22,690 bases of DNA, taken from IMG/VR virus record IMGVR_UViG_3300044955_000078, positions 1 to 22,690 of that record, one strand, 5' to 3'. Numbering within the stretch: the first letter of the stretch is position 1; each line of letters opens with the position of its first letter. Positions 1 to 7,439 of this stretch are shown piece after piece. The notes under the pieces are model-generated. The model did no database searches. It had not been told where the DNA came from and saw nothing but the letters and a program-made list of their open reading frames with translations. The stretch comes from a virus. The translations under genes and the position numbers were made by a program.

Positions 1-1
1 C

Positions 2-511
2 ACTACTGACGTAGCTGGTATCTGTCGTGACCTTACCCGTTCGATCATGCGTTCTGCTAAAGGCGCTTGGGTTATCGGCCAGTCGAAGGTTCACGCTCTT
101 GTCGGTGACGACTTCTTTGACGCTCTGATTACTCATCCGAATGTTGAAAAGTTCTGGACCAACTGGACTGCGGCTGCTGAGCTGCGCGGCGTTGACCCGT
201 TCTCCGAATTCACCTTCGGCGGCATCGTCTTCACCAACTATCGCGGATCGGATGATAACTCCGAGATTGCAATCGCGGTGAACGAAGCCAAGTTCTTCAT
301 CGAGGGCGGCGACGGTATCTTTGTGAAGGCAATGGCACCTGCTGACGAGTTCATGCCCTACGTGAACACGCCAGGTCAGTCGGTCTATGCCGTGCAGGAA
401 CTTGACAGTGCATTTGCGGCAACCCCGCGCTTTGCCAAGTATCATGTGCACGCCTATCCATTGTATTACTGCCAGAAGCCTAACACGCTTCGTCGCGGCA
501 CCCTGACCTAA
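2..511 (+). CDS. Major capsid protein, C-terminal part (lambda gpE-like)
   Basis: The reading frame is open from base 2, so the gene begins before the window and only its last 169 residues are present. It would form the icosahedral shell of the head. The C-terminal part contains a segment reading PADEFMPYVNTPGQSVYA, which matches the pattern seen near the end of lambda gpE-type (Phage_cap_E) capsid proteins, where a conserved Pro-Ala-Asp stretch precedes a Val-Asn-Thr-x-Gly-x-x-x-Tyr motif. An internal ATG at 47 is not a likely start because the frame is open upstream and no ribosome site precedes it. The stop at 509-511 lies 24 bases before an intrinsic terminator, so capsid transcripts can end separately from the genes that follow. 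The fold is inferred from this motif and from the position among head genes. Confidence 0.8.
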   Translation, partial: TTDVAGICRDLTRSIMRSAKGAWVIGQSKVHALVGDDFFDALITHPNVEKFWTNWTAAAELRGVDPFSEFTFGGIVFTNYRGSDDNSEIAIAVNEAKFFIEGGDGIFVKAMAPADEFMPYVNTPGQSVYAVQELDSAFAATPRFAKYHVHAYPLYYCQKPNTLRRGTLT

Positions 512-535
512 CCGTTAGGTTTTGAATGAGATTGG

Positions 536-562
536 ACGGGGCTGTTATGGCCCCGTTTTTTT
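536..562 (+). terminator. Intrinsic terminator after the capsid gene
   Basis: A perfect 7-bp stem (ACGGGGC/GCCCCGT) with a 7-base loop (TGTTATG) is followed at once by seven T residues. It lies just downstream of the capsid stop codon. Its 15-base core, GGGCTGTTATGGCCC, recurs exactly in the terminator of the sliding clamp gene on the other strand. Confidence 0.85.
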
Positions 563-588
563 ATGCAGTGGCCGCCCACCACGTGCGC

Positions 589-611
589 TGTCAACACTTT
601 TCTGCTACAAT
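589..611 (+). promoter_or_regulatory. Candidate promoter with extended -10
   Basis: TGCTACAAT (603-611) is a good extended -10 element lying 30 bases before the start codon at 642 and after the capsid terminator. The -35 region is weak. A TGTCAACACTTTT block (589-601) just upstream is nearly repeated before the tail tube gene at 7777-7790. The promoter would restart transcription of the late genes after the terminator. Confidence 0.4.
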
Positions 612-641
612 CAACAACAAATCACACATGAGGCATACCTA

Positions 642-989
642 ATGGCTACTATCGCTGCAACCTCCCTTACTTCCATTGATCCTGTAACCGTCACAGAAAC
701 CACTCTGACAGGTACAGACACATTCGTTTATGATCCAACAAAGACGCAATACCTGATCCTGCGCAACGACACGGCGGGCGCACTGACACCAAACATTGAC
801 GGCGACGGCGCAACAACGCAATACGCTCTCGGGATCGGTAATGTTGATCTGTCGGGCGGCTATACGTTCGCCTCAATCGCGGCTGGCGCTACAGTTGTTG
901 TCGATCTTGCAGACATCAAGGCTTACCTCGCAGGCACTATCTCAATGACTGGCGGCACTGGTATTGTCGCGTCACTGCTGGAGGTGTAA
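642..989 (+). CDS. Small virion protein, probable capsid decoration protein
   Basis: A 115-residue protein rich in Thr, Ala, Gly and Val, with almost no Cys or Trp and an alternating beta-strand pattern throughout. This fits a small all-beta head decoration or head fibre protein. The ATG at 642 is preceded by GAGG at a suitable distance; a TTG further upstream (522) would read through the terminator and is rejected. It follows the capsid gene, the usual place for a decoration protein, and the separate terminator and promoter between them would allow it to be made at its own level. The family is not recognised with certainty, so the role is inferred from size, composition and position. Confidence 0.6.
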   Translation: MATIAATSLTSIDPVTVTETTLTGTDTFVYDPTKTQYLILRNDTAGALTPNIDGDGATTQYALGIGNVDLSGGYTFASIAAGATVVVDLADIKAYLAGTISMTGGTGIVASLLEV

Positions 990-992
990 GGA

Positions 993-1094
993 ATGGCGTT
1001 AGAGACAGTCAACGTATCGGTAAACGCATCGACGTATACAGCTATCGGAACAAACACTGGCATTATCGCCGCTTGGTGGGAGGAAAGACCCTAA
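993..1094 (+). CDS. 33-residue peptide, possible remnant of a virion gene
   Basis: ATG at 993 has an excellent ribosome site (GGAGGTG, overlapping the end of the previous gene) and starts 3 bases after its stop. The peptide begins MALETVNVSVNASTYTAI and ends in WWEERP. The beginning resembles the start of small beta-rich phage head proteins, but the frame stops after 33 residues, right before the antisense SleB-like cassette. It may be a genuine micro-protein or the 5' end of a gene cut short when that cassette was acquired. Good translation signals make expression likely; the function is unknown. Confidence 0.5.
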   Translation: MALETVNVSVNASTYTAIGTNTGIIAAWWEERP

Positions 1095-1102
1095 AAGCAC
1101 AA

Positions 1103-1124
1103 AGACCCGCGCAACGGCAGGTCT
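1103..1124 (-). terminator. Probable intrinsic terminator of the antisense SleB-like gene
   Basis: Read on the minus strand, an 8-bp stem (AGACCTGC/GCGGGTCT, one G-U pair) with a 6-base loop is followed by TTTGTGCTTTT. It lies about 110 bases past the stop of the minus-strand hydrolase gene and just past the end of the plus-strand micro-ORF, so it would stop antisense transcripts before they enter the head genes. Confidence 0.6.
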
Positions 1125-1232
1125 CTGGCAGATATGGATCACCTCGCTTTCATAGTTGAAGGTTGGTCATCATGTCCTCTGCTGTTGCCGTTACGTGGGT
1201 TTAGGTTAGCTTGGCGTGACGTTGCGGTCAAT

Positions 1233-1625
1233 TTACGGATAAGGCGTCTCATTCGTGTAATAGCAGTTGCCCCCGATGCATCCATCAAGCTGATACCCGT
1301 CAACCCAATACTGAGGCTTGCCTACCGTGTGAAAATGCGTGCTAGGAATATCCAGCCCAACGCCTGACATTTCGTTCAGCGCCACCACCTGCGCAACATT
1401 CCATGCCCATTGATCGGGTGCCGCTGTGGGGTTGGGCGGTTCTGCTGTTGTGTACCATGGGAACGCGCCTGATGCGATCACCTCACAAGCCGTATTAGGG
1501 TAGCGCGGATCATCCGCACGGTTCATGACAACGGCGACGACAGCGGCCATTGCGTCGGGCTGCGTGTAGTGTTCTCGTGCTTCGTGCCATGCTGCTAGGG
1601 CTAGGCAGGTTAGGGTGATGGTCAT
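1233..1625 (-). CDS. SleB-like cell wall hydrolase, antisense to the head genes
   Basis: A 130-residue protein matching the SleB-type cell wall hydrolase pattern (Hydrolase_2) across nearly its whole length: LAAWHEARE (the Glu is the expected catalytic residue), VVMNRADDPRYPNTACEVI, an Ala-Phe-Pro-Trp segment, and a THFHTVGKPQYW motif close to a Cys-x4-Cys tail. Known members cleave the glycan backbone of peptidoglycan. The family's usual Gly after EAR is replaced (EAREH). There is no convincing signal peptide; the hydrophobic start is part of the first domain helix. It lies opposite to all surrounding virion genes, with its own promoter (1650-1678), a GGAGGA ribosome site and a terminator, so it looks like an independently expressed insert. 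It could add a second lytic activity, help entry, or act at a different time from the main endolysin at 14806. Confidence 0.8.
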   Translation of the reverse strand: MTITLTCLALAAWHEAREHYTQPDAMAAVVAVVMNRADDPRYPNTACEVIASGAFPWYTTAEPPNPTAAPDQWAWNVAQVVALNEMSGVGLDIPSTHFHTVGKPQYWVDGYQLDGCIGGNCYYTNETPYP

Positions 1626-1649
1626 TTGGTGTATCCTCCGTTTAGCTAC

Positions 1650-1678
1650 ACCCTAGCCGCCCCTTATTCGCCTGTCAA
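1650..1678 (-). promoter_or_regulatory. Sigma70-type promoter of the SleB-like gene
   Basis: On the minus strand, TTGACA (1678-1673) and TAGGGT (1655-1650) are separated by exactly 17 bases, about 25 bases before the start codon, with GGAGGA as ribosome site between. The same layout (TTGAC-, 17 bases, TAG---) precedes two other minus-strand genes in the window. Confidence 0.65.
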
Positions 1679-1717
1679 TACCTAATACGCTATCCTAAGC
1701 GCAAACAAGGAGCTACC

Positions 1718-2194
1718 ATGGCATACGGCACAAACGCAGGGCTGACAGCATACGCGACTAGCACAGGGCGCACGGTGACGGGCGATCCTGATGTGTTGCG
1801 TCTGGTGGCCAGTAATTACCTAGATGGGCTATACTGGGATCGCTACATTGGCGCTCCGGTTGATACCTATGGCGATGCGTGGCCCCGAACGGGCATCACT
1901 GGTGTTACGGGTGTTCCTGAGCGCGTAGAGAACGCGACGTATGAATCGGCGTTGCTGTATGATGCGGACCCTAACGCGCTATCTAGTGGGTCAGTCAGTA
2001 ATAACGGCAGCGGTGCAATCGCGCAAGAGAAGGTAGACGTTATCAGCGTGTCCTACCACGCGCCCATGAATGACGACAGCATGGCAGATGACACGGTGAT
2101 TGATAACGCCCCACGGTATAGCACTGTGGAGGCTTATCTAAGGCCGTTCCTGCGGTCTGGGTGGGGCGCAAACGTAGCGGCATTTGTGGTATGA
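1718..2194 (+). CDS. Head completion/adaptor protein (DnaT-like fold family)
   Basis: A 158-residue protein with the pattern of the phage family often annotated as DnaT-like: an N-terminal GLTAYATSTGRTV segment, a YLDGLYWDRYIG helix, a WPRTGITGVTGVPERVENATYE core and a C-terminal YLRPFLRSG segment. Despite that label, its place directly after head genes suggests that it is a connector component joining the portal ring to the tail. AAGGAG lies 6 bases before the ATG. The stop overlaps the start of the next gene by 4 bases (ATGA at 2191-2194), indicating translational coupling. The family match is good; the adaptor role is inferred from gene order. Confidence 0.7.
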   Translation: MAYGTNAGLTAYATSTGRTVTGDPDVLRLVASNYLDGLYWDRYIGAPVDTYGDAWPRTGITGVTGVPERVENATYESALLYDADPNALSSGSVSNNGSGAIAQEKVDVISVSYHAPMNDDSMADDTVIDNAPRYSTVEAYLRPFLRSGWGANVAAFVV

Positions 2195-2544
2195 GCCTAC
2201 GCAACCGAATGGCGTCTGTTAGCGACCGTCTGATAGCTAAATATGGTGATGAACAGCAGTTTGTAACTATCGTATCAACCCCAGGCGCAACTGAATTCGA
2301 TGTGCCGACGCTGACGCAAACAGAAACCACCGTTAATGCCGTCGTAACAGGCGTGCGACAATGGGAAACTAGCGAGACAGTCACAGCGTCTGATCTTGGG
2401 GTGCTGGTTGGGGGCGGCGCTACGATTGCGCAGGTTGGTGACATTATCAAGATTGATGACGAGAACTACACCGTCATTCAAGTGAAGAAAATCCTAGCGG
2501 CTGGTCAAGCGTCTGCTGTGAAGTATTTTGTGAGGGCAGGATGA
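2191..2544 (+). CDS. Probable head-tail connector (head closure) protein
   Basis: A 117-residue protein with an N-terminal helix (SLRNRMASVSDRLIAKYG) followed by beta-rich sequence ending in a compact VGDIIKIDDENYTVIQVKKI segment. This order, a short helix followed by a small beta barrel with a loop-x-IGDxI-like strand, is typical of phage head closure and stopper proteins. The ATG at 2191 overlaps the previous stop in ATGA and is preferred to a GTG at 2161. It in turn overlaps the next gene by 4 bases (ATGA at 2541-2544). The assignment depends on position and fold pattern, not on a specific motif. Confidence 0.5.
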   Translation: MSLRNRMASVSDRLIAKYGDEQQFVTIVSTPGATEFDVPTLTQTETTVNAVVTGVRQWETSETVTASDLGVLVGGGATIAQVGDIIKIDDENYTVIQVKKILAAGQASAVKYFVRAG

Positions 2545-2786
2545 AAACTAAGAGCGATCCGCAGCTTCGGAGAGATATTAACGATCTGCAAGAGAAGTTG
2601 AAGGTCGAAAGAAAGCGCGTTGTAGAGCTTGAAAGCCAGCCGCCAAAAGAGGTGGTTAAGGAAATAATCAAGGAAGTGTCTAGCGTTGAAGTGCGGCGCG
2701 TTGAAGTTCCGGTGATTAAGTACGTGAAGTGCCCAAAGCAGGCTGCAATCATCAAGGAACTTCGCGCTAAACTGGCGGCCAAATAA
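2541..2786 (+). CDS. Small coiled-coil protein of unknown function
   Basis: An 81-residue, highly charged protein with a leucine-spaced helix over residues 8-35 (LRRDINDLQEKLKVERKRVV), a central strand-like stretch rich in Val and Glu (KEVVKEIIKEVSSVEVRRVE), and a second helix at the C-terminus. It has a single Cys and no hydrophobic segment. It is coupled by ATGA to the gene upstream and by TAATG to the next, placing it in the group that leads to the tailspike. It could be a linker, chaperone or assembly factor for the spike. The family is not recognised. Confidence 0.55.
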   Translation: MKTKSDPQLRRDINDLQEKLKVERKRVVELESQPPKEVVKEIIKEVSSVEVRRVEVPVIKYVKCPKQAAIIKELRAKLAAK

Positions 2787-3274
2787 TGGGTATCCTTATT
2801 TCACAAGGTGGGCCGGTTGTCGGAACTGGTGCGCTAAAGCCGACTGTGTGCGCTACGTTTATCTATGATGTAGACTATGAGATAACGATCCAATGGAAAG
2901 GTGAGTGTGTGGCTATCGAGACAGCGTGTATTGCGAATAAGGTGTTCTGCGTACCGCGTGGAGATTACCGCCGTATTATTGTGAACGTAACCGACGAAAA
3001 TGGCGATGCGCTGGACATTTCCAGCTTTTCTGCAATCGAGTATGTGCTTGCGTCTGACGTGAATACTGCCCCGGTTGTGAGCAAGTCGCTAGGGTCAGGT
3101 ATTGTTATTGGAGGTGATAACGCGTCTTTCGTGATTACGTTGACTGAGGCTGACACTGCTTTGGTACCGCACGACTATGCTTATCAAGAATGCCGCCTTT
3201 CCAATGGATCTGAGGGGCAAACTATTTTCGCGGGGTTCTTTCGTTCCCCGGATACTATCTTGGGGACTGACTAA
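2786..3274 (+). CDS. Probable tail fibre/spike adaptor (BppU-like domain)
   Basis: A 162-residue protein. The N-terminal 50 residues are hydrophobic and beta-like with three Cys residues. From about residue 58 there is a domain starting GDYRRIIVNVTDENGDALDI, followed by YVLAS, VSKSLGSGIVI, FVITLTEADTALV and YAYQECRL segments. That series is the usual course of BppU-type N-terminal beta domains, which dock receptor-binding proteins to the baseplate or tail. The gene starts on the TAATG junction with the coiled-coil gene and ends next to the spike gene, which supports an attachment role for the spike. The domain call rests on sequence pattern only. Confidence 0.55.
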   Translation: MGILISQGGPVVGTGALKPTVCATFIYDVDYEITIQWKGECVAIETACIANKVFCVPRGDYRRIIVNVTDENGDALDISSFSAIEYVLASDVNTAPVVSKSLGSGIVIGGDNASFVITLTEADTALVPHDYAYQECRLSNGSEGQTIFAGFFRSPDTILGTD

Positions 3275-5581
3275 ATGACTAAGCTTACCACGTGGCAGGC
3301 GACAATTCAGGATGATGATACTGGTGCGGCTATTGTCTCGCCTGTTGTTACTATTCGCCTAGGTGGTCCAGCAGGTACGCTGGCTGATCTGTTTGACATT
3401 GCTGGGTCTCCGCTTGGGGTTAATCCTGTAACTGGGGGTCTTGACGGGTTTGTGCAGTTTCAGGTGCGTCCCGGTCGTTATTGGGTGCAGGCAGCAGATG
3501 GAGGTACGTTCTCCAATGCTTGGTATATTGACGTCATGCCGGAAGAGGGGCTTAGCTGGGAAACTCGATCTGAGTTTGTGACTGATTGGGCGGCTGGTAT
3601 GAACTTGCCAGACGGTACTGTTGTTTCCGCTGGTGGCGTGCAGTATGAAATTGATAGCACGGCAACTGCAATTAGTGATCTTGTTGGGGTTAAGCCGTTT
3701 GGTCGCTATATGATCGACCATTGGGGAGAGAATACAACCCCCGGCACGACTGATATGACCGCAGCGTTGCAGGCGGCGGTTGATTACGTAAAGGATAACA
3801 CCGGCCTGATTTACGGGCGGGGAGAATACCGCATCACTGATACCATCGACCTATTTGAAGATCGTGGCACGTCGACGCAGCGGCAGTGGGGCATCGAAGG
3901 CGACTGGTCCGAGATCTTGGTTTTCATCAACGACATTCAGGACCATTCGAAGGCTCTGTTTGACGCTAAGGGCAACGGAACCCGGCGCTGGGTCCGCAAA
4001 GTCCTGCGCAACTTCAGCATCGACAGCAGCAGCGTCAACGGGACTGCCATGCCGTTCCGCCTTGGAGACATTAGCGGCTCTCTGGTCGAGAACATCAGGA
4101 TGAACCGGGTTCCCAACACGGTCATTTCCGCAGATGGTATGGCTAACGACCGCTGGAAGAACGTCATTAGCTACGGCGGCGGATATCCGTTGATCTTCGC
4201 AGACACATCTATCGCTACCGTGTCCGGGACTGTCGGGACCAATACGCTTACCGTCGCGGGGTACACCGCCACAGCTGGGCTGATCGGTAAGATTGTCAAC
4301 GTTGAGGGCGGGACGGTTCCCGGCCAATACACGGTTACGGCGGTTCCAGACCCCAGCACCCTAACAGTGACCCCGGCCCTTGAGGTCACGTATTCCGGCG
4401 CGGTGCCTATCTTTGTGCCACAGGTTAGCGGCACATCGGCGGGGTTCACGGCCACTGCGGATTGCGACTGCTTTGATGCGGAGATGATCGGCATCCCGCT
4501 TTGCATCCGGCTGGACAACAGCAATGACGTTTACCGAGGCGTCGTGACTGCTGTTCCTGCGGCTAACCAAGTGACGTTCGACACGGCTTTCCCGGTCACG
4601 TTCTCTGATGCGTATATCGCTAGCCCGGTGATCGACATGAACGGTTCGGTTACAGAGCAAAACGACATCATCTTGGAGAACCTTCATATCGAGGATTATT
4701 CTGGTGTCGGCATCTATGCTAAGGATATTACCAAGGGTCGCTTGCCTGACTTCAAGACCCATGGATACACCGGATCTGATGCGGATAGGCTGACAATTGC
4801 GTCTATGTGGCTGCAAGACTGCGAAATGGTTGCTTATGGTCTACTTGAATCAGACGCGCGTGGGCCTGAACGGATTTTCTTTTCTGACCAATCCGGCAGA
4901 ACAGCGCGGTTCCCGGACTTGCAATGTGCCTTGAAAGCCAACGCTTCCATCTTCACGCTGAATAGCTTTAGCGGTAATGGTGCGGTGGTGGGTGGAGATA
5001 TTGCAATCACCGGCACCGACCGTAAACGCTGGAATATCGTCAACGATGCCAATTCAGTTAGTCGGTTCGCCCTAATGGGCGTGGTCGAGGCGGCGGGGGA
5101 AGAGACAGAAGTAGTCGGATATATCCCTGAGAACACGCGGCTAGGAATAACTTCTGGTGTGCCTTTCTATGAGGATGGCAATTGGACGCCAAAAGTGGCA
5201 GATGCGAGTACTGGCGGCAATGAGGCTACAATCTCTGGTCAGCAGTTTGGTAGGTATGTCAGGATTGGCAATCAAGTCACGGTTTGGATGTCTGTTGCGA
5301 ATATCGACAAAACAGGGTTAACTGGCGTTAACGATGTGTGGATTACAGGTCTTCCTTTTACGTCGACATCAAACGGCGCGGATTTCTTCTCGGGCGCGCT
5401 AGTTTCGGATGATTTGACATTCTCGGGTGATAGTCCTATCCCGTATCTGCAAAGCTCGGCAGGTGGGTTTAGACTGGCCGAGAATGTAAGCGCATCAAGC
5501 AAGGATTTCATCACTGTGAATGATCTGAACGCTACATCTACCAACCTTAGAGTGACATTGACATACGCAACATCTGAATAA
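3275..5581 (+). CDS. Tailspike/receptor-binding protein, parallel beta-helix
   Basis: A 768-residue protein. Residues 1-90 form a beta-rich head (ending VRPGRYWVQAADGG) likely to attach to the particle. A conserved spike entry motif follows (HWGENTTPGTTDMTAALQAAVDYV, near residue 150), equivalent to the usual G-x-x-G-D-G-x-x-D-D-T-x-A-x-Q start of pectate-lyase-like right-handed beta-helices. The middle is rich in Asn, Gly, Val and Thr, as in beta-helix coils, and holds an inserted beta domain (about residues 310-420). The last 130 residues (from NWTPKV, with YVRIGNQVTVWMSV and ITGLPF) match a C-terminal fibre-tip domain common in phage receptor-binding proteins. Enzymatic (depolymerase) activity is possible but no catalytic residues can be picked out. 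Its position between head completion and MuF-like genes is unusual. Confidence 0.8.
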   Translation: MTKLTTWQATIQDDDTGAAIVSPVVTIRLGGPAGTLADLFDIAGSPLGVNPVTGGLDGFVQFQVRPGRYWVQAADGGTFSNAWYIDVMPEEGLSWETRSEFVTDWAAGMNLPDGTVVSAGGVQYEIDSTATAISDLVGVKPFGRYMIDHWGENTTPGTTDMTAALQAAVDYVKDNTGLIYGRGEYRITDTIDLFEDRGTSTQRQWGIEGDWSEILVFINDIQDHSKALFDAKGNGTRRWVRKVLRNFSIDSSSVNGTAMPFRLGDISGSLVENIRMNRVPNTVISADGMANDRWKNVISYGGGYPLIFADTSIATVSGTVGTNTLTVAGYTATAGLIGKIVNVEGGTVPGQYTVTAVPDPSTLTVTPALEVTYSGAVPIFVPQVSGTSAGFTATADCDCFDAEMIGIPLCIRLDNSNDVYRGVVTAVPAANQVTFDTAFPVTFSDAYIASPVIDMNGSVTEQNDIILENLHIEDYSGVGIYAKDITKGRLPDFKTHGYTGSDADRLTIASMWLQDCEMVAYGLLESDARGPERIFFSDQSGRTARFPDLQCALKANASIFTLNSFSGNGAVVGGDIAITGTDRKRWNIVNDANSVSRFALMGVVEAAGEETEVVGYIPENTRLGITSGVPFYEDGNWTPKVADASTGGNEATISGQQFGRYVRIGNQVTVWMSVANIDKTGLTGVNDVWITGLPFTSTSNGADFFSGALVSDDLTFSGDSPIPYLQSSAGGFRLAENVSASSKDFITVNDLNATSTNLRVTLTYATSE

Positions 5582-6612
5582 TGGCAAATCTAGACCGAAC
5601 GCTTAGAGATATTGAAAAGAAGTACGGGCCGCGTGTTGCCCGTGCTTTCTCTGATGCCGTTCGTGATTTGCGGGACAGCGTTACGTTGCGGCGTGTAACT
5701 GATGCATTGGATGCGGGCGATATCGCTAGGGCGTTAGATGCATTGAATATTGATGAGGCTGCTTTTAGCGGATTGCGGCAGTCACTCATGGCGGCATTTG
5801 CGGAGACTGGCACGGCATTGGTGGCGGCTGTTAAGTTTGATCCGCCGGGTGAGACACGCGCCGTTGTAAGGTGGAACGTAGGCGATCCAGAAGCCGTTAG
5901 AGCGCTGAATGAGTGGCTTGGTACCAAGATCACACAGATCACTGAGGACACGCGACAAGCGGCCAGAACGGCGCTGTCTGAGGGCTTTGCTAAGGGTCAG
6001 GGGCCGAGGCAGATAGCGCTTGATGTCGTTGGGCGTATTGGACCTAATGGTCGTCGAACTGGCGGCGTGTTGGGGCTTAGCGGTCAGCAGGAACGCTGGG
6101 TCTCAAATATGCGTGAATACTTGCGGAATGGTGATCTGCAAGCTGTCTTGCGCATGTCTAAGCGGGATCGTCGCTTTGATCGCACTATCCTAAAAATGTT
6201 GCGCGAAGGTAAAACTCCAACTGAGGCGCAAATCCAAAAATGGACTGGGCGGTATGCAGATCGTCTATTGAAGCTTAGAGGCGATACGATCAGCCGCACA
6301 GAGACAGCCGCAGCGGTTGAGCAGGGCCGCTTTGATGGGTTTCGGCAGGGCATGGAGGCTAAGGGGTACCCGCCTCAGTATGCCGTCAAGGAATGGCGTC
6401 ACGGCGGCGGTGGTATGCGTCCAAGGGTTCAGCACGTAGCGGAAAACGAAACTGAGGTTAGGGGGCTGGATACGCCATTTCGCATGCCAGACGGAACGCT
6501 GTTACAGTATCCGCATGATCCTAATGCGCCAGCTAAGCACGTCATTAACTGTACTTGCTCGTTGCTGATTAGGATGGATTGGGCAAGGATGAGGCGTGAT
6601 GGGATCATTTAG
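5581..6612 (+). CDS. MuF-like minor head protein
   Basis: A 343-residue protein with features of the phage Mu gpF head morphogenesis family. There is a helical N-terminal half; a central segment containing EGFAKGQGPRQIALDVVGR; a RGDTISRTETAAAVEQGR segment, which is the family's typical R-x-E-x-x-x-A motif; then KEWRHGG, RPRVQHVAENETEV and a final HVINCTCSLLIRMDW with the conserved N-C-x-C end. Such proteins are few per head, sit near the portal and may be ejected with DNA. It begins on a TAATG overlap with the spike gene. The gene usually lies between portal and capsid; here it lies downstream of capsid and spike, so the order has been rearranged. Confidence 0.85.
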   Translation: MANLDRTLRDIEKKYGPRVARAFSDAVRDLRDSVTLRRVTDALDAGDIARALDALNIDEAAFSGLRQSLMAAFAETGTALVAAVKFDPPGETRAVVRWNVGDPEAVRALNEWLGTKITQITEDTRQAARTALSEGFAKGQGPRQIALDVVGRIGPNGRRTGGVLGLSGQQERWVSNMREYLRNGDLQAVLRMSKRDRRFDRTILKMLREGKTPTEAQIQKWTGRYADRLLKLRGDTISRTETAAAVEQGRFDGFRQGMEAKGYPPQYAVKEWRHGGGGMRPRVQHVAENETEVRGLDTPFRMPDGTLLQYPHDPNAPAKHVINCTCSLLIRMDWARMRRDGII

Positions 6613-7033
6613 CGATCAGGTATTGAAGTTCAACGCTGAGGCTAAGGAGAACTCATCTCTGATCCTGCGCACTGCCGTTGACAGCCTGCATAAAGAGATT
6701 GCGCGGCCAAAGTCTGTTGGCGGTAACTTGCCGTTTGATACGGGTAATCTTGGCAGGTCTATCGAGGTCAGCACGGTTGCTTTTCCAGATGTCGATCAGA
6801 CGGAAATTGAGTACGGCGCGCAAGATGTATCATTCACTATCAACGGTGTGGAATTTGGCGATCCGGTTTACATCGGTGTCCGCGCTGTTTATGGGCCTCG
6901 TATGAACTATGGTTTCGTCGGTCAGGACAGTCTAGGCCGCAACTACAATCAATCTGGTAACTATTTTGTTGAGCGAGGGGGGCAAATGTGGCCATCACTA
7001 GTCAAGGAAGCAGAGGCGCAATATGGCGAGTAA
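6599..7033 (+). CDS. Neck/tail completion protein (HK97 gp10-like)
   Basis: A 144-residue protein with a helical N-terminus (FSDQVLKFNAEAKENSSLI), then LPFDTGNLGRSIEV, the hallmark of the HK97 gp10-like family in which a Thr-Gly-x-Leu-x-x-Ser/Arg element precedes the beta domain. A VYGPRMNYGF segment and a C-terminal NYFVERGGQMWPSLVKEA helix complete it, also typical (family ends in W-x-x-x-V-x-E-A). It joins head and tail. The ATG at 6599 is preferred; a GTG directly before it (6596) could also serve. It overlaps the MuF-like gene by 14 bases and the tail terminator gene by 11. Confidence 0.8.
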   Translation: MGSFSDQVLKFNAEAKENSSLILRTAVDSLHKEIARPKSVGGNLPFDTGNLGRSIEVSTVAFPDVDQTEIEYGAQDVSFTINGVEFGDPVYIGVRAVYGPRMNYGFVGQDSLGRNYNQSGNYFVERGGQMWPSLVKEAEAQYGE

Positions 7034-7439
7034 CGATGCAGAAATTTGGGCTGCTGTTAGGGATTATTTCAACGACTATCCTAGCTTGCCTAGTGATGTG
7101 GTTTATCCGGGCGACACTTTCAATGACGTTGACCCTCTAGCACCGTACATCATCATTGATGACTTGCGATATGATCCAGCGCGTATTTATTGGCAAGGAC
7201 CAAACTGGCGCACTGGCTCTTTGATGATTATGGTTATGGTCCCGTTACAGTGGACATATACGCAGAGAATTGAATACGCAGGCAAGATCACTGACTATTT
7301 CGCAGAGGATAGCGTGATGCAGTTTGGTGATGTGACGTTGCGTGTAGCACAACAGCCCACCTTGTCACAGGCGGGCTATCGTGATGGTTCGCATTATCGG
7401 TTGCCGGTGCGTGTGGATTGGGAGGGCTTTGTTGGTTAA
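7023..7439 (+). CDS. Tail terminator protein (DUF4128-like)
   Basis: A 138-residue protein of the size and pattern of phage tail terminator proteins, which cap the finished tail tube and attach it to the head. There is an N-terminal helix (DAEIWAAVRDYFNDY), a PYIIIDDLRYDPARI strand pair, a GSLMIMVMVPL strand, a helix (YTQRIEYAGKITDYF), and a final strand pair ending LPVRVDWEGF. It sits between the neck protein and the tail tube genes, the standard place. Its TAA stop (7437-7439) is offset by one base from the stop of the facing minus-strand peptide gene (7436-7438). Confidence 0.75.
   Translation: MASNDAEIWAAVRDYFNDYPSLPSDVVYPGDTFNDVDPLAPYIIIDDLRYDPARIYWQGPNWRTGSLMIMVMVPLQWTYTQRIEYAGKITDYFAEDSVMQFGDVTLRVAQQPTLSQAGYRDGSHYRLPVRVDWEGFVG

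Noticed and set aside
522-641. Upstream extension of the decoration-like gene from a TTG codon
   Set aside because: It would run through the capsid terminator hairpin and lacks a ribosome site, while ATG 642 has one.
3851-4816. Two long minus-strand frames opposite the tailspike gene
   Set aside because: They mirror the coding phase of the spike gene and are compositionally biased; no start signals are present.
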